The notes beneath the pieces were generated by a model, which made no database searches, was not told the origin of the DNA, and saw only the letters and a program-made list of their open reading frames with translations. From NCBI GenBank assembly GCA_039933635.1, contig JBDTNQ010000073.1, positions 1-23,068 of the forward strand: a stretch of DNA of 23,068 nucleotides, given 5' to 3'. Position 1 is the stretch's first letter, and the number at the start of each line of letters is the position of its first letter. The stretch is from JBDTNQ01 sp039933635. Lineage in GTDB: Bacteria > Acidobacteriota > Vicinamibacteria > Vicinamibacterales > SCN-69-37. The position numbers and the translations under genes are program-made. Positions 1 to 6,970 of the stretch are shown here, piece by piece.

Positions 1-1840
1 ACATGTTGTCGTTGCGCAGTGCCTGCACGAGTTCGTCCGGACGACTGGTGCTGAGGGAAAGTGGCGGCGACGGCCTGGCGCCCTTCCACACGAGCCGGTA
101 GACACGGCCACGGTCGTGCTCACGCAACGGGGTTTCATAGGCGTTGCCGCGCCCGTTCAGATACTGATAGCCGCGGGCCACCGTGCCCGTGGGCGTGGGG
201 TTGTGCTGAATGATGAAGTCGTAGAAGTCGAGGATCCACAGCGCGCCGTCTGGGCCGACTTCCGAGTGCACGGGCGCGAACCACTCATCATCGCTGGCGC
301 CGATGTTCCACCCGTCCTGTTCCGCGAAGCCCGATCCCTGACGCTCGATGACAGCGCGGTGCACGACGTGTCCCGTGGGCTCGTTCACGAACGCGATGCG
401 ATTCCAGTATTCCCGCGGAAAGGCGCGCGCCGTGTAGAAATTGTGACCGGCGGCGGCCGTGAAGCCACCCTGGACGTCGACCTGGCGGATGCGCGGGGTG
501 TTCGGCTGCATCGCATAGTGGCCGTCGATCTTCTTCTTGCCATCGGCGCGGAGACCGCTGACGCCCTGGTAGTACGGCGAGGGGATGGCGACGTACACAC
601 TGTGCTCGCCGTTGGCCGTCGAGCCGAATACATCGAAGGTCTCGGTGAAGCCGAGCCCCCACGTGTTGTTCGTGAAGCTCGCCATCTGCTCCATCTGTTT
701 CCCGTCTGGCGTGAAGCGATAGAGCGCCTGATTGAACGTCAGCGCACGGCCGCCGACGGTGCCGTTGAATCCCGAGTAGCCGACGGCGCCCCAGATGTGG
801 TTGTCGAGGCCGTACTTCAGGTTCGACGCGAGCGCGTGCGTGTCGCGCGTGCCCCATCCCGTGATCAGCGTTTCGCGGACGTCGGCCTTGTTGTCCCCGT
901 TCGTGTCTTTCAACAGCACGAACTCGCCGCCCTGCGCGACGATGAGGCCGCCATTCGCGAAGACGAGGCTGCTCACGATGCTGAGCTTGTCAGCGAAGAC
1001 GGTGGCCTTGTCCGCCCGACCATCGTGATTCGTATCTTCGAGAATCTTGATGACGTCGTGGCCGAGGCCGGGCGGTTGCAGGTTGTTCGGGTAGTCCCTC
1101 GCCTCGGCGATCCACAGTCGACCGCGCTCGTCCCAGGCCATGGCTTCCGGATTCCCGGTGATGAGCGGCTCGGACGCGAAGAGCTGCAACTCAAAGCCTG
1201 GCGGAATCTGGATGTGCTTGGCCGCCTCGGACGTGGACAACGGCGCCTGCAACTGAGGTCCGGGATCCCGGCGTTCGTAGTTCGGGATCGGCACGGGACT
1301 GTTGGTCAGGTGAAGCGGCTGGATCTTCAACGCCGCCAGTCGAGCCGCTGCCTGCGATCCGATGGCGCGTGTGACCGCATCCTTCATGCGGTCGTGAAAG
1401 TCACGCGTGGTCCACGCCTGGACGGTGTCGCCGTAGGCCGTGGCGATCACACGGCCCGCGCCCTGCGCGGCGGCCTGGACCCAGGATGCAGGTCGTGCGC
1501 TGTCGATGATCACGCCCTTCCCGCCGGCGAGGAAGTCGAGCACGGCCCTTCGTTGATCGGCCGCGAATGTGTCGTGGCTCGTGTCGATCATCAGCGCGTC
1601 GTACTGCGCGAGATTCGCAGCACTCAGATCGTCGAGGTGGCGGGTGTACGAAAAATTGAAGCCGTACTCGGCGAGCGCGGCCCTAACGGTCGTCGCCAGG
1701 CGTTCGCGGGCAGGGTCGGGCGTGGTGCTGCCGACGAAGAGGACTTCGGCGCGCCGCGGCGCGCCGGTTTGCGCGCCGATCAGAACTCCGCAACACAGGG
1801 CCACGACGGCGACTGTCGACGCTGTCAATCGAACGATCAT
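1..1840 (-). CDS. Secreted ThuA-like / PVC-type sugar dehydrogenase fusion (C-terminus cut by window edge)
   Basis: 613 codons are visible and the frame is still open at the left edge, so the C-terminus is missing. The ATG at 1838-1840 has a GGAG about six bases upstream. A hydrophobic N-terminus (MIVRLTASTVAVVALCCGV) ends near residue 23 and looks like a signal peptide. Residues 30-140 resemble a short ThuA-like (glutamine-amidotransferase fold) domain: a VLFVG strand, then YDALMIDTSHDTF and GGKGVIIDSA. After a linker, from residue 212 (IPPGFELQLFASEP, then AMAWDERGRLWIAEARDYP) comes the six-bladed propeller typical of the PVC-type membrane-bound dehydrogenase family related to PQQ glucose dehydrogenases, with calcium-loop-like DTNHDGRAD and DTNGDNKAD repeats. 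In this family HEAT repeats and a CxxCH haem site often follow; that part lies outside the window. The probable role is periplasmic oxidation of a sugar or polyol; the substrate is unknown. Confidence 0.85.
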   Translation of the reverse strand, partial: MIVRLTASTVAVVALCCGVLIGAQTGAPRRAEVLFVGSTTPDPARERLATTVRAALAEYGFNFSYTRHLDDLSAANLAQYDALMIDTSHDTFAADQRRAVLDFLAGGKGVIIDSARPASWVQAAAQGAGRVIATAYGDTVQAWTTRDFHDRMKDAVTRAIGSQAAARLAALKIQPLHLTNSPVPIPNYERRDPGPQLQAPLSTSEAAKHIQIPPGFELQLFASEPLITGNPEAMAWDERGRLWIAEARDYPNNLQPPGLGHDVIKILEDTNHDGRADKATVFADKLSIVSSLVFANGGLIVAQGGEFVLLKDTNGDNKADVRETLITGWGTRDTHALASNLKYGLDNHIWGAVGYSGFNGTVGGRALTFNQALYRFTPDGKQMEQMASFTNNTWGLGFTETFDVFGSTANGEHSVYVAIPSPYYQGVSGLRADGKKKIDGHYAMQPNTPRIRQVDVQGGFTAAAGHNFYTARAFPREYWNRIAFVNEPTGHVVHRAVIERQGSGFAEQDGWNIGASDDEWFAPVHSEVGPDGALWILDFYDFIIQHNPTPTGTVARGYQYLNGRGNAYETPLREHDRGRVYRLVWKGARPSPPLSLSTSRPDELVQALRNDNM

Positions 1841-2026
1841 TGGTGTCTCCGGGAGAATCCACGGAGGATAGCACGGCCATTTCCTCCAACGGATTCGCGC
1901 TCCGTGCGTCCTCTTCGTGTCACATCCGCAATCCAAGCGCCGCCCTCCCTCGTAGGACTCTTGAGCCGGAGTGTTGGATCTTCAACCGCGCCGGATTCGG
2001 CCTGTTGGCCGTCAGGGAGGTGGAAC

Positions 2027-3397
2027 GTGAAACGCATTTGGATATGGTCGTCGACGGCGGCCACGGTCATCATCGGCGCCGCGCTGGTCTCGAACCTGTC
2101 GCTCGGGGCCTCGAGTCATCGTGAGGCGCCACTCATCAGTCAGGACCCGCTCGCAGACAACACCGACCTTTACGCGTTCGTGAGCCCGGCCAATCCGGAT
2201 CGCGTGACGCTCATTGCAGACTTCATCCCGTTCGAAGCGCCATATGGCGGACCGAACTTCTTCAAGTTCGATGACAACGCCCTGTACGAAATCATGATCG
2301 ACAACAACGGCGATGCCGTTGAGGACATCACCTACCAGTTCAGATTTCGGACCGAGGTCCGGAACCCGAACACCTTCCTGTACAACACGGGAACGATCGA
2401 CTCGCTCGAGTCACCCAACTTCAACGTCCGGCAGTTCTACACCGTCACCCAGGTGGACGGTCCCCGTCGGCGCGGCCGCGGCACGGTCATCGCGCAGGAT
2501 GTGCCCACGCCCCCCGTCAACGTCGGGTTTCGATCGACGCCGAACTATGACGCGCTTGCGGTGTCCGCCATTCGCCAGTTGTCGAACGGGACGCGGCTGT
2601 TTGCCGGGCAGCGCGATGATCCGTTCTATGTCGATCTGAATGTGTTCGATCTGCTGGCGGTGCCGCCGGCGGACACCAGCAATACTGATTCGCTCGCCGG
2701 GTTCAACGTGCACTCCATCGCCATCGAGGTGCCGATGGCCTCCTTGAGCGCCAATGGCGCCCGGCCGACGTCGGCTGCCGATCGCAATGCGGTCATCGGT
2801 GTGTGGTCCACGGTGAGCCGGCCGTCCGTAACCAGCCGCGGTGGTGGCCAGGAGCGTTTCAGTCCGAACTACGTCCAGGTCTCGCGCCTCGGACAGCCGC
2901 TCGTCAACGAAGTCGTCGTGCCTCGCGGCACGAAGGACGCGTTCAATTCCCTCGAGCCCACGCAGGATGCCGCGGCGCTCCCGTTCGTCACCGACCCGGA
3001 AGTGCCCAAGCTTCTGAAGGCGCTCTTCAGCATCCAGTCGCCTCCGGCTCCGCGGAACGATCTGGTCACGATCTTTCTGACCGGTATTCCGGGCCTCAAC
3101 AAGCGTGACGGCGACACCCCATCCGAGATGCTCCGCCTGAACATGGCGATTCCGCCGTCGCCCAATCCTTTGGCGCTCGGCGTCCTCGCCGGTGACGTGG
3201 CGGGATTCCCGAACGGGCGCCGCCCGGTCGACGACGTCGTGGACATCGCGTTGAGGGTCATGGCCGGCGCCTCGCCCCTCACCCCCAGCTTCAACACGGG
3301 CATCAACGCCCAACTCGGTGACGGGGTCGGCAGCAACGACAAGCCGTTCCCGACCTCGTTTCCGTACATCGCCTCGCCGCATGCCGGCAACCGCTGA
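2027..3397 (+). CDS. DUF4331 family secreted protein
   Basis: 456 aa. The start chosen is GTG 2027, preceded by a strong AGGGAGGT at 2014-2021; the frame stays open far upstream but that stretch is antisense to the dehydrogenase. Residues 1-28 form a signal peptide (KRIW, then a hydrophobic run ending LSLGA), so the mature protein would begin SSHREAPLISQDPLADNTDL, the hallmark N-terminus of DUF4331. Further family-like segments are DLYAFVSP, FKFDDNALYEIMIDNNGD, and a C-terminal region with NGRRPVDDVVDIALRVMAG and SFPYIASPHAGNR. The length is normal for the family. DUF4331 proteins are exported and have no established biochemical activity. This is the first gene of a four-gene operon (beta-barrel, TPR lipoprotein, HupE/UreJ), so a shared envelope role is inferred. 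Family assignment is confident; function is open. Confidence 0.93.
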   Translation: MKRIWIWSSTAATVIIGAALVSNLSLGASSHREAPLISQDPLADNTDLYAFVSPANPDRVTLIADFIPFEAPYGGPNFFKFDDNALYEIMIDNNGDAVEDITYQFRFRTEVRNPNTFLYNTGTIDSLESPNFNVRQFYTVTQVDGPRRRGRGTVIAQDVPTPPVNVGFRSTPNYDALAVSAIRQLSNGTRLFAGQRDDPFYVDLNVFDLLAVPPADTSNTDSLAGFNVHSIAIEVPMASLSANGARPTSAADRNAVIGVWSTVSRPSVTSRGGGQERFSPNYVQVSRLGQPLVNEVVVPRGTKDAFNSLEPTQDAAALPFVTDPEVPKLLKALFSIQSPPAPRNDLVTIFLTGIPGLNKRDGDTPSEMLRLNMAIPPSPNPLALGVLAGDVAGFPNGRRPVDDVVDIALRVMAGASPLTPSFNTGINAQLGDGVGSNDKPFPTSFPYIASPHAGNR

Positions 3398-3418
3398 GGC
3401 ACCTGATTGGAGACTGTA

Positions 3419-4009
3419 ATGACACGACCGATGAAGTTTGTTCTCATCCTCGGCCTGCTGGCGATCCCGGCACTCGCCTCGGCGCAGAGCATGGGGTCTC
3501 AGGCATCCGCGGATGCCCCGATCGTCTACGTCGCCCCGTTCATTGGCACCACGTTCTCGGGCGATACAACCTCCTCTGGCACGGCGGTCGGCGTGGCCGC
3601 CGGATGGCGCGGCACGGGCTGGTGGGGTGTGGAAGGGGAAGTGGCTTCAACGCCGAACTTCTTCGAGCAGACGGGTTTCCTGACCAGCCGGATGGTGACG
3701 ACCGCGATGGCCAATGTGCTCGTGCACTACGGATCGCGAAACATGTCGGTGTTCGGCGTGGCCGGGTACGGGGCGATCCACGTGGACCTCGCCGAGTCGG
3801 GCGGTCTGTTCGGTGTGAAGAAGACCGAGCCTGGCTTCAACGTCGGCGCCGGCGCGATGCGCACCTGGACGCGGAACGTCGGCGTCCGCGGCGATCTCCG
3901 CTACTTCCGGGCCGCGGGCAACACCGATGATGACGGCAACATCTTCGGTCTCGAGGTATCCAAGCTGCACTTCGTCCGCGCCTCTGCCGCGCTCGTCGTC
4001 GGGTTCTAA
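3419..4009 (+). CDS. Small outer-membrane beta-barrel protein
   Basis: 196 aa from ATG 3419, which has GGAGA at 3409-3413. A TTG in the same frame at 3407 would overlap this ribosome site and is less likely. The signal peptide (MKFVLILGLLAIPALASAQS) gives cleavage at ASA-QS. The mature part is a run of alternating strands rich in Gly and aromatics (VYVAPFIGTTFSGD, GVAAGWRG, ANVLVHYGS, VFGVAGYGAIHVDL, GFNVGAGAMRTW, GVRGDLRYFRA) and ends in Phe, the usual C-terminal residue of barrels recognised by the Bam complex. Size and pattern suit an eight-stranded OmpA-N/OmpW-like barrel. It lies 21 bp after the DUF4331 gene and 4 bp before the TPR lipoprotein gene, so it is co-transcribed. No specific ligand can be read from the sequence. 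Confidence 0.85.
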   Translation: MTRPMKFVLILGLLAIPALASAQSMGSQASADAPIVYVAPFIGTTFSGDTTSSGTAVGVAAGWRGTGWWGVEGEVASTPNFFEQTGFLTSRMVTTAMANVLVHYGSRNMSVFGVAGYGAIHVDLAESGGLFGVKKTEPGFNVGAGAMRTWTRNVGVRGDLRYFRAAGNTDDDGNIFGLEVSKLHFVRASAALVVGF

Positions 4010-4013
4010 CGCC

Positions 4014-5339
4014 ATGACCACACATCTGAGCGGCCGCATCGTCGTCGCCGGACTGATGGCCCTCGTCGCGGCCGTCTCAGGGTGTGCTCGTTCCTCGTCT
4101 GATCAGCGGCCGCCAACGTCACTGGCCGGCATGCCCGGTGGTCCGTCCACGTCCCGGGCGTCCCTCGACGACACCGTGTCACGCATGCGGGCGCGGCTGA
4201 CGAAAGATGCAGGAGACGCGACGGCGGCCGTGACGCTGGCTGATGCCCTCATCCGCCAGACGCGCGTGTCGAGCAACGCAGGCCTGGCCAACGAAGCGGA
4301 GGGCTACCTGCTCGCGATCTTGCAGCGGTATCCCGACCACTACGACGCCCGTCGGATGCTGGCGGCGGTCTACCTCTCGGAACATCGCTTTCGAGAGGCG
4401 CTCACCGAAGCCGGACGTTGCCTGACGATCCGCACCGACGATGCCTGGGTATACGGGGTGGTTGGTGATGCGCACGTTGAGCTCGGTGAATACGCTGCCG
4501 CGTTCGAGGCGTTCGATCGGATGGCGGCGCGACGGCCGAACGCCGCGTCGTACGCGCGTGCGTCCTACGCCCGTGAGCTGCAGGGCGATCTCGACGGCGC
4601 CGTGCGGTTCATGCGCATGGCCACGGAAGCCACCAGCGCGCAGGATCCCGAGTCCCTCGCGTGGCACCACGCGCAGCTCGGGCACCTATATCTGGAGACG
4701 GGGGAGATCGCGAGTGCCCGGCGGGAATACACCCACGCCGACTACGTCTTTCCGGGCCACCCGTTCGCCACCGAGGGGCTGGCGCGGGCCGAGGCCGCAG
4801 ACGGCCGCTACGACAACGCGCTGACGATGGTGAACCGGGTGATTGCCGTCGCTCCGACACCGGCGGCTCTCGCGTTTGCCGGCGATCTGCTCTCGATCCT
4901 GGGACGCGCGGATGAAGCTGAGCGCCATTACCGGCTGGCAGAAGCCGCCTGGCAGTCCGACGCGCCTGAGCCGGCCCGACTGGCCCGGTTCCTCTCGGAG
5001 CGTGGCCGCCGCCTGGACGACGCGGTGAGACTGGCGCGCGACGTGGTCGCCGACCGGCGGGACATCTTCACCCAGGACGCGCTCGCGTGGGCCTATTTCC
5101 AGTCCGGTGACATCAACCGGGCCAGAGCGGCCATGACGATTGCGATGTCCACCGGATCGCGCGATCGCGTCATCCGCTATCACGCCGCGGAGATCGCCCG
5201 CGCGTCGGGCCAGATGGAACTGGCCAGGCGCTACGTGGACGAGGCGCTCGACCGATCCCCGCTCTTCGACCTCATGGCCGCGCCGGCCGCGGCGAAACTG
5301 CGCGATGCGCTGGCTGCGCCCAGAGTAGCCCGCCGGTGA
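4014..5339 (+). CDS. TPR-repeat lipoprotein
   Basis: 441 aa from ATG 4014, four bases after the previous stop. The frame extends upstream through the barrel gene, but that part is a shadow. The N-terminus has a hydrophobic helix and lipobox V-S-G-C with the lipidated Cys at 24; the next residues (ARSSSDQ) give no Asp at +2, so outer-membrane sorting is plausible. The rest is helical tandem repeats with tetratricopeptide spacing: AEGYLLAILQRYPDHYDARRML, the YLSEHRFREALTEAGRCL unit, a unit around ELGEYAAAFEAFDRMAARRP, YLETGEIASARREYTHADYVFP, ADGRYDNALTMVNRVIAVAP, LGRADEAERHYRLAEAAW and FQSGDINRARAAMTIAMS. TPR arrays are protein-protein scaffolds. Its coding region overlaps the downstream HupE/UreJ gene by four bases (GTGA), indicating translational coupling. 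It is likely a periplasm-facing adaptor for the barrel or DUF4331 partner (inference). Confidence 0.88.
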   Translation: MTTHLSGRIVVAGLMALVAAVSGCARSSSDQRPPTSLAGMPGGPSTSRASLDDTVSRMRARLTKDAGDATAAVTLADALIRQTRVSSNAGLANEAEGYLLAILQRYPDHYDARRMLAAVYLSEHRFREALTEAGRCLTIRTDDAWVYGVVGDAHVELGEYAAAFEAFDRMAARRPNAASYARASYARELQGDLDGAVRFMRMATEATSAQDPESLAWHHAQLGHLYLETGEIASARREYTHADYVFPGHPFATEGLARAEAADGRYDNALTMVNRVIAVAPTPAALAFAGDLLSILGRADEAERHYRLAEAAWQSDAPEPARLARFLSERGRRLDDAVRLARDVVADRRDIFTQDALAWAYFQSGDINRARAAMTIAMSTGSRDRVIRYHAAEIARASGQMELARRYVDEALDRSPLFDLMAAPAAAKLRDALAAPRVARR

Positions 5340-6397
5340 AGCACTGGCTGACCGCATTGATGCTCGTCACGGCGCTCGGCGCGCGCATCTCGGCGCATCC
5401 GGTGTCGACGACGACGGTTTCCGTGGCGGTTGATCGGTCGGGGCGTTTCGTCGCGACGATCACCGGTGACGCCGATGCGCTCATCGCCAAGCTCGATGCG
5501 CTGTCGGCGATCCCCCTTCCTGCTGACTCGGCTGTTGCCCCCGGCCAACGCGCCGCCAGACTCGACGCGCTCGGCGATGCCCTCCTTGCGGGCATCAGCC
5601 TGGAGTTCGATTCGCGACGATCGACGCCCCAGGTTCAACCGGCGGAAATATCTGCGGCCGGGCAGGCGACGATTCGTCTCATTGGCGACGTCCCGAAGGA
5701 TGCGCGCGCAATGGCGTGGGCTTCGTCTTTGGTCTTCGGATCGTACCCGGTCGCGCTTCGCGGCGCGGACGGGCGCGAAACCGTGGTGTGGCTGCAGGGG
5801 CCCGAACGGACTGACGCTGTCCCGATAGACGGGCCTGGGCACACCCGCACGGTGGCGCGCGCCATCTGGCTGGGCTTCACGCACATCCTGCCCAACGGCA
5901 TCGATCACATCCTTTTCGTGGTCGGACTCCTGCTCCTGGGCAGCCGCTCGCGGCAGCTGCTGGCGCAAGTCACGGCGTTCACGGTGGCGCACTCGATGAC
6001 CCTGGCGCTGAGTCTCTATGGGGTCTTCTCGCTGCCGGCGCACGTGGTCGAGCCGTTGATCGCGCTCTCGGTCGCGTACGTCGGCATCGAGAATCTGATG
6101 ACCTCGAAGCTCCAGCCATGGCGCGTCGCGGTCGTGTTTTGTTTCGGCTTGTTGCACGGCCTCGGCTTCGCCGAAGCATTGGCGGGCCTGCATCTCTCCC
6201 GAGGGGATCTGTTGGCGACGCTGGTGTCGTTCAACGTAGGCGTCGAGGCCGGGCAATTGAGCGTCATCGCGCTTGCGGCCAGCGTCCTTTACGCGGCGAC
6301 GTATGCGCGCGCGACGTGGCGGCCGCGGCTGGTCAACGGCGCGTCGATCGCCATCGGCATCACCGGGCTCTGCTGGACGATCCAGCGCGTCTTCTGA
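5336..6397 (+). CDS. HupE/UreJ-type membrane protein (HupE_UreJ_2 family)
   Basis: 353 aa from GTG 5336, overlapping the TPR gene stop. The signal peptide ends near ARISA, so the mature chain would start at His21-Pro22. Residues 21-170 form a soluble, probably periplasmic, beta-rich domain. Residues 172-350 hold about six or seven membrane helices carrying the conserved polar residues of the HupE/UreJ superfamily: FTHILPNGIDHILFV (H183, D190, H191), FTVAHSMTLALS (H219), VGIEN (E252), GLLHGLGFAEAL (H274, E280) and SFNVGVEAGQ (N300, E304). HupE and UreJ are linked to nickel (and in some cases cobalt) supply for hydrogenase or urease. No such enzyme is in this window, so the transported species here is unknown. 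As the last gene of the DUF4331 operon it would supply the inner-membrane component. Confidence 0.88.
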   Translation: MKHWLTALMLVTALGARISAHPVSTTTVSVAVDRSGRFVATITGDADALIAKLDALSAIPLPADSAVAPGQRAARLDALGDALLAGISLEFDSRRSTPQVQPAEISAAGQATIRLIGDVPKDARAMAWASSLVFGSYPVALRGADGRETVVWLQGPERTDAVPIDGPGHTRTVARAIWLGFTHILPNGIDHILFVVGLLLLGSRSRQLLAQVTAFTVAHSMTLALSLYGVFSLPAHVVEPLIALSVAYVGIENLMTSKLQPWRVAVVFCFGLLHGLGFAEALAGLHLSRGDLLATLVSFNVGVEAGQLSVIALAASVLYAATYARATWRPRLVNGASIAIGITGLCWTIQRVF

Positions 6398-6473
6398 AAC
6401 GCGCCTGGCAGATCTCCCTGGCTAGCAGGCCTTCAGGTCTCGGGCGATGCTCGCCGCATTCATGAGATGAGTG

Positions 6474-6902
6474 CTAGCGCCGGTCGTCGAGCATTACCTC
6501 GAGGAGCCGGACCAGCGTCCGTTGCTCGGCCGCGGAGAGTCGGGACAAGGGTAGAGGATGCGCGGTCATGCGCGTGAGCAGGCGCGTGCGGACCTTCGCG
6601 CCGGTCGGTGTGAGGTCCAGCACCTTGACACGCCGGTCTTCGACCGACGGTCGGCGTCTCACGAGGCCGCGCGCTTCGAGCCGGTCGACGAGCCCGGTGA
6701 CGTTCGACGCATCGCAAGCCAGGGTTTCGGCGAGCCGGCCCATCGGCATCCCTTCGCCGGGTTCAATCAGATGCAGCACATGACACTGCACGGGCGAGAG
6801 CCCCGGGGCGGCGTCGCCCGCCGGCAGGTGCTCCCGCTGCAGGAAGAAGAAGCGAACGAGCAGCTGCCATGCCCGGCAGGCGTGATTCGGATCGGCAGGC
6901 AC
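6474..6902 (-). CDS. MarR-family transcriptional regulator
   Basis: 142 aa from GTG at 6900-6902. No other in-frame start lies nearby, and a perfect TATAAT sits only eight bases upstream, so the mRNA may be leaderless. The winged-helix core is clear: LSPVQCHVLHLIEPGEGMPMGRLAETLACDASNVTGLVDRLEARGLVRR (roughly residues 35-83), with the recognition helix around DASNVTGLVDRLE, followed by the wing SVEDRRVKVLDLTPTG, which matches the DxR motif of MarR proteins. Terminal helices 1 and 6 for dimerisation are present, and the length is typical. MarR proteins bind inverted repeats as dimers and usually release DNA on binding a small phenolic ligand or on oxidation. There is one Cys near the N-terminus and one at the recognition-helix edge (LACDAS). 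It is divergent from lon, and inverted repeats in the gap suggest autoregulation plus control of lon. Confidence 0.92.
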   Translation of the reverse strand: MPADPNHACRAWQLLVRFFFLQREHLPAGDAAPGLSPVQCHVLHLIEPGEGMPMGRLAETLACDASNVTGLVDRLEARGLVRRRPSVEDRRVKVLDLTPTGAKVRTRLLTRMTAHPLPLSRLSAAEQRTLVRLLEVMLDDRR

Positions 6903-6909
6903 GGTTCCT

Positions 6910-6939
6910 ATTATACTTGACGAATGACATAGTTGACAA
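6910..6939 (-). promoter_or_regulatory. Predicted sigma-70 promoter of the marR-type gene
   Basis: Reading the minus strand, TTGTCA (6939-6934) is followed by an 18-bp spacer and a perfect TATAAT (6915-6910). The expected start point, about seven bases further on, coincides with the GTG start codon at 6902, implying a leaderless or nearly leaderless transcript. The -35 element lies inside the TTGACA-A-TGTCAA palindrome. Confidence 0.55.
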
Positions 6940-6947
6940 TGTCAAGT
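6915..6947. promoter_or_regulatory. Candidate MarR operator: nested inverted repeats in the marR-lon gap
   Basis: A 13-bp perfect inverted repeat, TTGACA-A-TGTCAA, lies at 6933-6945. It is enclosed by a second pair, ACTTGAC at 6915-6921 and GTCAAGT at 6941-6947. A third pairing joins TGACAT (6925-6930) and ATGTCA (6939-6944). The TTGAC half-site therefore recurs several times in 33 bp. MarR dimers typically bind imperfect palindromes of this size. The sites cover the -35 boxes of both divergent promoters, so binding would be expected to repress both genes (inference). Confidence 0.6.
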
Positions 6948-6961
6948 AATCCAGCTAGCAT
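6933..6961 (+). promoter_or_regulatory. Predicted sigma-70 promoter of lon
   Basis: A consensus TTGACA (6933-6938) is followed by a 17-bp spacer and TAGCAT (6956-6961, four of six matches to TATAAT). The start point would fall near 6968, two or three bases before the lon ATG at 6971. No Shine-Dalgarno sequence is visible before that ATG, which fits leaderless translation. The -35 box is the left arm of the candidate MarR operator. Confidence 0.45.
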
Positions 6962-6970
6962 CATGCGACT

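Noticed and set aside
116..2026. Very long plus-strand open frame upstream of and in frame with the DUF4331 gene.
   Set aside because: It is antisense to the dehydrogenase gene, Arg/Val/Ala-rich with no domain pattern, and a strong ribosome site with signal peptide marks GTG 2027 as the true start.
2411..3382. 323-codon minus-strand open frame.
   Set aside because: Antisense shadow of the DUF4331 gene; no recognisable domain.
3407..3418. TTG start extending the beta-barrel protein by four residues.
   Set aside because: It would overlap the GGAGA ribosome site that is well placed for ATG 3419, which also directly precedes the signal peptide.
6398..6473. Terminator between the convergent HupE/UreJ and marR-type genes (GGCGA-tgc-TCGCC).
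   Set aside because: The five-pair stem has a three-base loop and no T-tract; too weak to call.
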